Source of the DNA: Azoarcus sp.
GTDB lineage: Bacteria; Pseudomonadota; Gammaproteobacteria; Burkholderiales; Rhodocyclaceae
Length of the DNA: 12,705 bases
Reading direction: 5' to 3'
NCBI GenBank assembly: GCA_031285365.1
Contig: JAITWP010000098.1
Span: forward strand, 1-12,705
Within the stretch, counting starts at the first letter, position 1; every line of letters starts with the position of its first letter. The position numbers and the translations under genes are program-made. The notes beneath the pieces were generated by a model. That model had not been told where the DNA came from. It was given only the letters and a program-made list of their open reading frames with translations, and made no database searches. Below, piece by piece: positions 7,256-12,705 of the stretch.

Positions 7256-7762
7256 ATGAAATTCGGCCTTTCCGCGCTGACGCTTTCCCTGGCGTTTCTC
7301 GCTCTTCACCCCGCCGAAGCCATTGCCGACAATGAGGCGCGTATCCGGGAACTGGAAGCAGAAATCGCGCGGCAAAGAGAAGCTTTGTCCCTGCGCCGCA
7401 AACAGGTTGGAGGAACCGTGACAGAGCCTCGGTTTGAAAAGTATCTTGCGGGGTTCCGGCGCAAGATCGCTTGCAGCTCCTTGCAGCATTACCCCAAGAT
7501 AGCGCGCGGAAAGACTTACGGGGAGATGATCGTCACGATCTCCATTCTTGCCGATGGCTCATTTGAAAAAGCGCGTGTCAACCAAAGCTCAGGCCACAAG
7601 GCGCTCGACGAGAGCGCCATCAACATTGCCCGGCGCGCCGCTCCCTTCGAGCCTTTCCCACCGGAGATCCGCCGCGATACGGACGCACTGGACATCACAC
7701 GCACCTGGACGTTTACCTATACGGATGACGTGACAGTGGAGGCAGACGATCCGTGCGCTTGA
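7256..7762 (+). CDS. Secreted TonB C-terminal-domain protein
   Basis: A 168-residue protein with an N-terminal signal sequence (hydrophobic 4-17; candidate cleavage AEA after 22 or AIA after 24) and a short charged coiled-coil-like helix (about 25-48, NEARIRELEAEIARQREAL). The C-terminal domain resembles the TonB/TolA C-terminal fold (about 75-160), with YPKIARGKTYGEMIVTISI, LADGSFEKARVNQSSGHKAL and APFEPFPPEIR. True TonB uses a non-cleaved anchor and a long Pro-rich spacer to reach outer-membrane receptors. Both features are lacking here, so energy transduction is doubtful; a periplasmic scaffold or TolA-like role is an alternative. Cys73 and Cys167 (penultimate residue) could form a disulphide. 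The ATG lies 4 bases after the mgtE TAG, so it is very likely cotranscribed and perhaps translationally coupled with mgtE. Its function beside a Mg2+ channel is unknown to me. Confidence 0.8.
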   Translation: MKFGLSALTLSLAFLALHPAEAIADNEARIRELEAEIARQREALSLRRKQVGGTVTEPRFEKYLAGFRRKIACSSLQHYPKIARGKTYGEMIVTISILADGSFEKARVNQSSGHKALDESAINIARRAAPFEPFPPEIRRDTDALDITRTWTFTYTDDVTVEADDPCA

Positions 7763-7780
7763 GGGTGATTTTGATTTAGA

Positions 7781-7902
7781 AGGGTTTTTTCTTATTCACA
7801 ATTTGACGGGAAAGACAATTATTCCGATTTTATGACTTCGCCCGTGGGGACTATTTCATTTGTGATTCCATCAGAGCACCTCAAATGACAAGAAAAACCC
7901 CT
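7781..7902. repeat. 122-bp convergent gap bracketed by a 13-bp inverted repeat
   Basis: AGGGTTTTTTCTT (7781-7793) recurs inverted at 7890-7902 (complement reads AGGGGTTTTTCTT) with one mismatch. The right copy overlaps the TAG stop of the histidine-kinase gene; the left copy begins 19 bases after the TonB-C stop. Each copy puts a T-run on the strand of the gene that ends beside it, which suits a bidirectional transcription end, although neither is preceded by a tight GC stem. The interior is AT-rich and holds weakly complementary TTCACAA/TTTGTGA segments (around 7795 and 7860). No flanking target duplication is visible, so a small mobile element is possible but unsupported. Confidence 0.4.
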
Positions 7903-9328
7903 ATGTACGCTCCACTCGTTCATCGGCACGTTTGAGGCTCAAATAAAAACTGACGCCATCCGTTTCATTGACCACGCGGATCGTGCCACCCATCTTCGCC
8001 ATATAGGTTTTCGCCACGAAGAGCCCCTGCCCGCGGCGGCTTTCGTCGTCATGCCCCGCTGAATCGGAAAACCCGTATTCAAAAATCTTGTCCAACCATT
8101 CAGGCGCGATAGACGGGCCGATGTTGTGAACTTTCACCGAAACGCTGCCGGGTTCGGTTTTGTTTCCTGATCCTGATTCAAGCGCCAGGGTAATCGGCGT
8201 ATCCGGCGTACGATGACGATCCGCGTTCTTGAGCAGATGACCCATGACGTCTTCGAGCGCGTAGATGTCGGCACGTACCGGCACAGGGGTGCCTCGTGGA
8301 GTGTAGCGCACGTTGTCGACGCCGATATGGGATGCGTTGCTGGCAATATCGGCAAAAAAATTGTCCAGATTGAGCCTTCCCAACTCCACTGATGAGGTCT
8401 GGAACGCCTCGCTCGGAGTGGCGCTGCCGTAAAGCACGCGGATGGCCTGCTGCATTCGGGCAAGATAGCGGTAGTTAGGGTCACCAGGGTTGCCATGCAG
8501 CGCGAGCAAGGATTGCAGGGGCGACATGATTTCATGCCCGACGGCATGCCATTGCTCTTTTTCCTGCGCGACTCGAATACGTTCCCGGCTGGCGTCTCCC
8601 CTGACGCGGGCAAGCAGCCAGTTCAGCCGCTCGGCAAGAATGCCGAGCTCGTCACTGCCTTCAAGGTCGGAAAAGTCGAACTCCATAAACTCGGACTCTT
8701 CGCGCCAGGGCGAAAACTGCTGGGCACGGCGTGTAAACCGCGCGATGCGGCGGATCATACCGATTTCGATCACGAGCCAGACGAGCGCGATAACCACCAT
8801 GACCGCGCCGATAAACCAGGTAAGGCGCGTTGCGGTCGCAGCCAAGGTCTTGTTGACAACCCGTCCCGCGTCACCATGCAGGACGATCCGGTAGTCGCCC
8901 AGAGGGGTCGTCACGGTGGCTTTGAGTTCGATGGGCGTCCTGACGGCACCCTGCCCTTCATTGGGCACCACAATTGGCAACCCTCGGATCAGTCTCGTGA
9001 GCAGGGGAGAAACCTGTTCTTCCTGTCCTTCCCTTCCCCGGATCAAAATTTCTTCACCCGTGCCGCGCTGGATGCGCAAGGACTCGTCCGCCTGCAAAAG
9101 CTCTCCAAGATCGTTGAGTGCGAGTTGCCCCGAAGGGTGACGCAGGCGGGTCACGATCTGTTCCTTGGTCTTGACAAGCGCGCTCTGATAATTGCGCCAG
9201 GCGCGCTGTTTTTCTCCCTGCAACACCGCCACCACCAGTGCCATGACCGCAAAAATGAGCACCAGGAAGGCGCTCCGGAACAGTATCCGCAGACGGAAGG
9301 AAGCCAGCCAGCGCAGGAATCGTTTCAT
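7901..9328 (-). CDS. Membrane sensor histidine kinase of a two-component system
   Basis: A 475-residue transmembrane kinase that should autophosphorylate on His and pass phosphate to the adjacent response regulator. Membrane helix 1 is at about 14-36 and helix 2 at about 169-193, bracketing a periplasmic sensor domain of some 130 residues that I do not recognise. A HAMP-like linker follows (RRIARFTRRAQQF through LNWLLARVRGD). The H-box AVGHEIMSPLQSL carries phospho-acceptor His265. The N-box HLLKNADRH contains Asn368. The G1 box is the NIGPSI variant, with Asn where Asp is commonest (a frequent, functional variation). The G2 box is GQGLFVAK (433-440), so the ATPase lid glycines are present and the enzyme should be active. 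The ATG at 9328 lies 14 bases after the regulator stop in the same operon; its Shine-Dalgarno is poor. The stimulus is unknown. The gene ends in the inverted repeat of the convergent gap. Confidence 0.9.
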   Translation of the reverse strand: MKRFLRWLASFRLRILFRSAFLVLIFAVMALVVAVLQGEKQRAWRNYQSALVKTKEQIVTRLRHPSGQLALNDLGELLQADESLRIQRGTGEEILIRGREGQEEQVSPLLTRLIRGLPIVVPNEGQGAVRTPIELKATVTTPLGDYRIVLHGDAGRVVNKTLAATATRLTWFIGAVMVVIALVWLVIEIGMIRRIARFTRRAQQFSPWREESEFMEFDFSDLEGSDELGILAERLNWLLARVRGDASRERIRVAQEKEQWHAVGHEIMSPLQSLLALHGNPGDPNYRYLARMQQAIRVLYGSATPSEAFQTSSVELGRLNLDNFFADIASNASHIGVDNVRYTPRGTPVPVRADIYALEDVMGHLLKNADRHRTPDTPITLALESGSGNKTEPGSVSVKVHNIGPSIAPEWLDKIFEYGFSDSAGHDDESRRGQGLFVAKTYMAKMGGTIRVVNETDGVSFYLSLKRADERVERT

Positions 9329-9330
9329 GC

Positions 9331-9344
9331 GAATATCAATATTC
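9331..9344. repeat. 14-base palindrome at the regulator-kinase junction
   Basis: GAATAT (9331-9336) and ATATTC (9339-9344) are perfectly inverted around 2 bases. The palindrome fills nearly all of the 14-base gap between the response-regulator stop and the kinase ATG. It occupies the place where a Shine-Dalgarno would be expected. It is AT-rich and short, so chance is possible. Confidence 0.3.
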
Positions 9345-10035
9345 AGGAAGCCCAGCGAAAGCCGCGCATCGGCACGTTCTCAATGTAGTCGAAATGCTCA
9401 TCGATTTCCCGGAAGGCTTCGCGCAGGATGCTGACGTGCTTGCGGATGTTTTCGCGGTTACGTCCGCTCTTTACGACCGCAAACAGTTCATCGTAGGAGA
9501 CCACCTCACCCCGACGCTCAAAGAGCGCAGCAAGAATGCGCTGCGCGGTGAGCGGCACGTTAACCCGTTTGCCGCGCCAGAAAGGCACGCCCTGCCGCAG
9601 GGGGTCGATGGAAAGTTCTTCGTCCGCGCCCGTGTTCTCCACGCCCTGACGGCGGGTTTTCGCGGCGCGCAGCATATCGAGAAAAGTTTCGATGAACTCC
9701 TGTTCCTCAAAAGTGGTTTTTTGCAGGTAATCCCAAGCGTCGAGTGCCTTCATGATGCCTCGGTAGATCGCCGCAGGCATGGCCGAGACCACCAGCACGG
9801 GCGTTCCGCTCCCGACCTTGTTGATGGCATTGATGATGGCGACCCCGGCATGGCGGTCGCGGCCAAGTTCGATATCCAGAACCACGAGATCGTAGTCCTC
9901 GTGCGCAATGGCTTCTTCGGCCTCGTCGCGCGTAAACCACTGCGCCACCTCGACATCCGGCGCAGCAGAAAGCACCCAGCCGCGTATCTGTCCACTCGTG
10001 GGCTCGTCGTCCTCAATGATCGCTACCTTGTACAT
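9343..10035 (-). CDS. OmpR-family response regulator
   Basis: A 230-residue DNA-binding response regulator, partner of the downstream kinase. The receiver domain (1-125) has the acidic triad residues Glu8-Asp9-Asp10, phospho-acceptor Asp54 (LVVLDIELG), Ser84 (VLVVSA) and Lys106 (YLQKT; the usual cis-Pro after Lys is replaced by Thr). The C-terminal part (about 148-230) is a winged helix-turn-helix of OmpR type: VPLTAQRILAALFERRGEVV, then YDELFAVV, then RKHVSILREAF and a terminal GFRW. I start it at the ATG at 10035 because MYKVAIIEDD is where receiver domains begin; a TTG at 10092 would add 19 residues of no family similarity. The gene precedes the kinase gene with 14 bases between. A 30-base palindrome lies 66-95 bases upstream of the ATG and is a candidate autoregulatory site. 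Target genes are unknown; the divergent SPFH gene is an obvious candidate. Confidence 0.92.
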   Translation of the reverse strand: MYKVAIIEDDEPTSGQIRGWVLSAAPDVEVAQWFTRDEAEEAIAHEDYDLVVLDIELGRDRHAGVAIINAINKVGSGTPVLVVSAMPAAIYRGIMKALDAWDYLQKTTFEEQEFIETFLDMLRAAKTRRQGVENTGADEELSIDPLRQGVPFWRGKRVNVPLTAQRILAALFERRGEVVSYDELFAVVKSGRNRENIRKHVSILREAFREIDEHFDYIENVPMRGFRWAS

Positions 10036-10100
10036 CGCACGTTCCACACCCGACTCCGTCGTTTGAAGGCTCGTATCGTACAGCAGGGCCAAAGGCGAAA

Positions 10101-10130
10101 CGGGTATGTGAACGTTTCTTCACACTCCCG
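10101..10130. promoter_or_regulatory. 30-bp imperfect palindrome, candidate operator between the divergent genes
   Basis: CGGG-2-TGTGAA-6-TTCACA-2-CCCG: the arms CGGGTATGTGAA (10101-10112) and TTCACACTCCCG (10119-10130) match at 10 of 12 positions around the spacer CGTTTC. It lies 66-95 bases upstream of the response-regulator ATG and 140 bases upstream of the SPFH ATG. Size, symmetry and place suit a dimeric regulator; the winged-helix regulator encoded next to it is one candidate, though OmpR-type sites are usually direct repeats. Spacing between TGTGA and TCACA is 8, not the 6 of a CRP site. Protein binding is not demonstrated. Confidence 0.55.
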
Positions 10131-10137
10131 GAAAGAA

Positions 10138-10228
10138 CGGTTTCATCCATGAGCAAAGTGGGTCACCGACGGCATGGAATGCTCCGTGCCATCGGTTTCA
10201 TGATGTATATCAAGAATAATGAGCAAAG
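10138..10228. repeat. Two pairs of short direct repeats around a hairpin
   Basis: CGGTTTCAT occurs at 10138-10146 and 10193-10201. ATGAGCAAAG occurs at 10149-10158 and 10219-10228, in the same order, so the stretch looks like a diverged partial duplication. Between the copies lies a hairpin, GGCATGGA (10171-10178) pairing with TCCGTGCC (10183-10190) with one G-U pair and a 4-base loop. The whole is upstream of the SPFH gene. It could be regulatory or a relic of local duplication. Confidence 0.35.
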
Positions 10229-10270
10229 CGCGTCCGCAACTGGCACCCGCTCACACCCCAAGGAATCATC

Positions 10271-11020
10271 ATGAAACTCGATCGCCCCCCCAAAACACCA
10301 GAGAGTGGCAACGTGTTGCATTCCCGTTTCCGCAAGGAAAAAGCCATCAGGCTGCCCAATAAGGGTTTTCAGGGCATATCGTGGCGCCGACTGACCCTGC
10401 TGGGCATCCTCGGTTTTGCCATCTGCGGCATCGCTACGCATCCCCCCATCAAGTCTGTCGCAGCCGGCGAAGTGGGACTTCGCGTCAATCAATGGACAGG
10501 AAGCGTCGTCCGTTTTCGGGATGGTCTGGCTCCGGTCATTCCCCTCGTTCACGACTTCCGTACATATTCGTTGCGTGATCGGGTCTACCGACCGAACAAT
10601 GACAGAGAAAACGGCTTTTTCTTCCAGTCGATCGAGGGGCTGACCCTGGGCGCGGACTTCACCGTCCGCTACGCGCTCAATGTAGACAGGCTTCCAGCCA
10701 TGGCGCACGACCTGCCGAACGACATCGACAGGGAAATTGTGCTGCCCATCATCCAGGGCGTGTTACACAAGACGTTCTCACGCCACACGGTGCGCGAAAT
10801 CCTCTCATCCCGCCGTCATGAAATTCAGGACGAAATCACAAGGGAATTGCGGGCGCGGATGTCCGCAGGCGGTATCAAGTTCAAATCCATCACCCTGGAC
10901 AAGATCACCCTGCCCACCGACTACCTTACAGGCGCGGAAAAACGGGACGGCGGCAGTACGCTGGCGAATTCGACAGATTTCATCCTAGGTCGGCAAATGC
11001 TTCCCTCGCTGCAATTATAG
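10271..11020 (+). CDS. SPFH/prohibitin-like membrane protein, probably truncated
   Basis: A 249-residue protein with a basic cytoplasmic N-terminus, one membrane helix (about 41-56, [15 protein letters not shown]) and an SPFH (band 7) domain (about 60-222): [32 protein letters not shown] and [20 protein letters not shown] proteins form membrane-bound oligomeric scaffolds and normally continue into a long Ala/Glu-rich coiled coil that drives oligomerisation. Here the similarity stops right after the SPFH domain; the last 27 residues are unlike the family, and the last 13 codons are antisense to the 3' end of hemL (41-base overlap). A 3' deletion that joined the gene to hemL is the simplest explanation, and a frameshift could not restore a coiled coil because hemL follows at once. 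The start is well supported by AAGGA at 10260-10264. It is divergent from the response regulator and may be under its control. Whether it is still functional is uncertain. Confidence 0.75.
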   Translation: MKLDRPPKTPESGNVLHSRFRKEKAIRLPNKGFQGISWRRLTLLGILGFAICGIATHPPIKSVAAGEVGLRVNQWTGSVVRFRDGLAPVIPLVHDFRTYSLRDRVYRPNNDRENGFFFQSIEGLTLGADFTVRYALNVDRLPAMAHDLPNDIDREIVLPIIQGVLHKTFSRHTVREILSSRRHEIQDEITRELRARMSAGGIKFKSITLDKITLPTDYLTGAEKRDGGSTLANSTDFILGRQMLPSLQL

Positions 11021-12257
11021 TGGCGTCGATTTCAGCCTCGCCATGCGCGGAGGAGACGAAACCTGCCTCGAAAGCCGAAGGCGCAAAGTAGATCCCCTTC
11101 TCCAGCATGGCGTGGAAAAACCGGTTGAAACGCTCACGATCCATCGCCATGACCTCATTGAACGTTTCCGGCGCGCGCTCGCTGAAATAAAGCCCGAACA
11201 TGCCGCCCACGGCATCGGCGGAAAAAACCACCCCGGCAGCACGCGCAGCATCAGCGAGACCTTCGGTAAGCTGGCGTGCACGCGCGCCCAGCGTCTCATA
11301 AAAACCCGGAGCGCGGGTCAGCTTGAGTGAAGCCAGCCCGGCAGCCACGGCCACCGGACTGCCGGAAAGCGTGCCCGCCTGATAGACGGGGCCAAGCGGG
11401 GCAACTTTCTCCATGATGTCGCGTCGCCCGCCGAAAGCACCCACCGGCATGCCGCCGCCAATGACCTTGCCCAGGGCGGTGAGATCGGGGGAGATGCCGA
11501 ACAGCCCCTGCGCCCCTTGCGGGCCAACGCGAAAACCGGTCATCACTTCATCGAAAATCAGCACCGCGCCGTATTGCGTACACAGCCGACGCAGCCCCTC
11601 CAGAAAACCGGGACGAGGGCGAACCATGTTCATGTTGCCCGCCACGGGCTCGATGATCACGGCGGCAATCTCCGCGCCCCGCGCCTTGAAAGCAGCCTCG
11701 ACCCCGTCGAGATCGTTATAGTCGAGCACGATGGTGTGGCGGGCGAAATCCGCCGGAACACCTGCCGAGGATGGATTGCCGAAGGTCAGCATGCCGGAAC
11801 CGGCCTTGACCAGCAAACTGTCGGCGTGACCGTGATAGCAACCCTCGAACTTGATGATGTCTTCCCGCCCGGTATGACCGCGCGCCAGCCGGATCGCACT
11901 CATCGTCGCCTCGGTTCCGGAACTGACGAGCCGTACCATCTCGACCGAGGGCAGCGACGCACACAACAGTTCCGCCATTTCGATCTCGGCTGCTGTCGGC
12001 GCGCCGAAAGAGAGCCCCTTCGCCGCCGCCGCCCGCACTGCCTCGACGATTTCGGGATGGGCGTGGCCGGTGATCGCCGGACCCCATGAGCCGACGTAAT
12101 CGATATAGGCCCGGCCTTCGGCATCCCACATCCGCGGCCCTTCGGCGCGTTCGATGAAACACGGCACACCGCCCACCGAGCGAAAAGCGCGCACGGGCGA
12201 ATTGACTCCGCCGGGAATGCGTTGTTGGGCCTGGTTGAAAAGAGCTTCGTTTTTCAT
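10980..12257 (-). CDS. hemL: Glutamate-1-semialdehyde 2,1-aminomutase
   Basis: HemL is a cytoplasmic PLP-dependent class-III aminotransferase-fold enzyme that converts glutamate-1-semialdehyde to 5-aminolevulinate, the second step of the C5 route to haem. The 425-residue product is full length. Visible signatures are the N-terminal [49 protein letters not shown], the PLP-ring-stacking region [12 protein letters not shown], and the PLP Schiff-base Lys264 in [16 protein letters not shown]. The C-terminus [16 protein letters not shown] is also intact. The ATG at 12257 has GGAAAA about 8 bases upstream. It follows thiE in the same direction with a 78-base gap containing a terminator-like hairpin. 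Its 3' end overlaps the convergent SPFH gene by 41 bases, so its transcript has no separate terminator that I can see and reads antisense into that gene. Confidence 0.97.
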   Translation of the reverse strand: MKNEALFNQAQQRIPGGVNSPVRAFRSVGGVPCFIERAEGPRMWDAEGRAYIDYVGSWGPAITGHAHPEIVEAVRAAAAKGLSFGAPTAAEIEMAELLCASLPSVEMVRLVSSGTEATMSAIRLARGHTGREDIIKFEGCYHGHADSLLVKAGSGMLTFGNPSSAGVPADFARHTIVLDYNDLDGVEAAFKARGAEIAAVIIEPVAGNMNMVRPRPGFLEGLRRLCTQYGAVLIFDEVMTGFRVGPQGAQGLFGISPDLTALGKVIGGGMPVGAFGGRRDIMEKVAPLGPVYQAGTLSGSPVAVAAGLASLKLTRAPGFYETLGARARQLTEGLADAARAAGVVFSADAVGGMFGLYFSERAPETFNEVMAMDRERFNRFFHAMLEKGIYFAPSAFEAGFVSSAHGEAEIDATIIAAREAFADLG

Positions 12258-12272
12258 GATGTGTTTTCCGGC

Positions 12273-12301
12273 AAAAGGAAAAGGAAGGCGAGATTCTCGC
12301 C
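12273..12301 (-). terminator. Terminator- or attenuator-like hairpin between thiE and hemL
   Basis: Read on the minus strand, GGCGAG-AAT-CTCGCC (12301-12287) is a perfect 6-bp stem, followed by TTCCTTTTCCTTTT (12286-12273). The stem is GC-rich and the tail pyrimidine-rich but interrupted by C pairs, so termination would be partial at most. It lies 35 bases after the thiE stop and ends 16 bases before the hemL ATG, so it could reduce read-through from the thiamin gene into hemL. Confidence 0.5.
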
Positions 12302-12335
12302 CGCGTTGTCGCGTCGCCGCAACCTCAACCTGTCT

Positions 12336-12705
12336 TCATTCCCGCAGCAAAGCCCTATAAGCCACTGCCCGTGTGCCCGGATCATCCGCGCCAAACACAT
12401 CGGAGACGACTGCCACGAGATCGGCCCCGGCCTTGAAAAGTCTGCCCGCGTTGTCGAGGGTAATGCCCCCGATGGCCACAACCGCCACATCCGGTTTCAA
12501 CTCGCGTCGCGCCCGTATGAGCAGATCAGGCGATGCGCATGGCGCTTCCGGCTTGGTGGTCGAGCCGAACATTGCGCCGAAAGCAACGTAATCGGCTCCC
12601 GCCGCCGCGCCCGCCACGGCTCTCTCCAGGTCGCCGTAACACGACACCCCGAGGATGCGCCCCGGCCCAAGCGCGTCCAGCGCCCGCCGGGCAGATGCCA
12701 CGTCA
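12336..12705 (-). CDS. thiE: Thiamin-phosphate synthase, C-terminal part (cut by window edge)
   Basis: ThiE joins HMP-pyrophosphate to hydroxyethylthiazole phosphate to give thiamin phosphate and pyrophosphate, in the cytoplasm, on a TIM-barrel fold. About 123 C-terminal residues are present; the frame stays open to the right edge (an internal GTG near 12701 is not the start). The family motifs are clear: LGPGRILGVSCYGDLERA, GADYVAFGAMFGSTTKPEAP (SxTKP phosphate-binding loop), VVAIGGITLDNA (the GGI phosphate-binding loop) and the terminal GADLVAVVSDVF. The N-terminal half, with the pyrimidine-binding residues, lies outside the window. The gene precedes hemL on the same strand, an arrangement frequent in betaproteobacteria. 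Confidence 0.93.
   Translation of the reverse strand, partial: DVASARRALDALGPGRILGVSCYGDLERAVAGAAAGADYVAFGAMFGSTTKPEAPCASPDLLIRARRELKPDVAVVAIGGITLDNAGRLFKAGADLVAVVSDVFGADDPGTRAVAYRALLRE

Noticed and set aside
8495..9388. 297-codon plus-strand open frame across the kinase gene
   Set aside because: It is antisense to a histidine kinase with all catalytic motifs intact; its translation has no recognisable domain and is typical of the opposite-strand frame in GC-rich genes.
10036..10092. Upstream TTG start giving a 249-residue response regulator
   Set aside because: The extra 19 residues precede the point where receiver domains begin (MYKVAIIEDD) and leave no family similarity; the ATG at 10035 is preferred.
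10107..10124. CRP-like site TGTGA...TCACA
   Set aside because: The spacer is 8 bases rather than 6, and the symmetry extends outward into CGGG/CCCG, which CRP sites do not need; treated as an unassigned palindrome.
9394..10152. 252-codon plus-strand open frame across the response regulator
   Set aside because: Antisense shadow of a convincing OmpR-family gene; no domain, low-complexity composition.
1..12705. CRISPR array, tRNA/rRNA genes, insertion sequences, prophage or toxin-antitoxin modules
   Set aside because: No regularly spaced repeats, cloverleaf-like or rRNA-like sequence, transposase, integrase or toxin-like frame was seen; the window is mostly housekeeping.

Overview
The window looks like ordinary chromosomal DNA of a moderately GC-rich betaproteobacterium. 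The order TPR protein - lolB - ispE, and thiE directly upstream of hemL, are typical of Rhodocyclales/Nitrosomonadales-type genomes; this taxonomic call is inference from gene order and protein style. I see no insertion sequence, phage gene, CRISPR array, tRNA or rRNA. Coding density is high and no gene-free gap reaches 300 bases.

Layout. (1) 1-2581, minus strand: a tightly overlapped operon of a secreted TPR protein, the outer-membrane lipoprotein receptor LolB (TTG start overlapping the TPR stop) and the first 37 codons of ispE (ATGA overlap with the lolB stop). (2) 2582-2820: divergent control region with a good sigma70-like promoter, an inverted repeat touching its -35 box and a GC-rich hairpin in the leader of the next gene. 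(3) 2821-7762, plus strand: a bacterial dynamin-like GTPase, a Yip1-family membrane protein, the Mg2+ channel/transporter MgtE, and a small secreted TonB-C-terminal-domain protein starting 4 bases after the mgtE stop. Two stem-loops lie in the mgtE leader. (4) 7763-7900: convergent gap bracketed by a 13-base near-perfect inverted repeat. (5) 7901-10035, minus strand: a two-component system, OmpR-type response regulator first, then a membrane histidine kinase. (6) 10036-10270: divergent control region with a 30-base palindrome, two short direct repeats and a hairpin. (7) 10271-11020, plus strand: an SPFH/prohibitin-like membrane protein that ends just after its SPFH domain and runs into hemL. 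(8) 10980-12705, minus strand: hemL (tetrapyrrole synthesis) downstream of thiE (thiamin phosphate synthase, cut by the window edge), separated by a terminator-like hairpin.

Most genes are housekeeping: envelope lipoprotein sorting, isoprenoid, haem and thiamin synthesis, Mg2+ uptake. Several act at or on membranes (LolB, dynamin-like GTPase, Yip1 protein, MgtE, kinase, SPFH protein), but only the mgtE pair and the RR-HK pair have spacing that argues for direct coupling. I found no clear-cut new biological system. The items most worth a second look are the truncated SPFH gene, the palindrome between it and the response regulator, the mgtE leader hairpins and the coupled mgtE/TonB-C gene pair.
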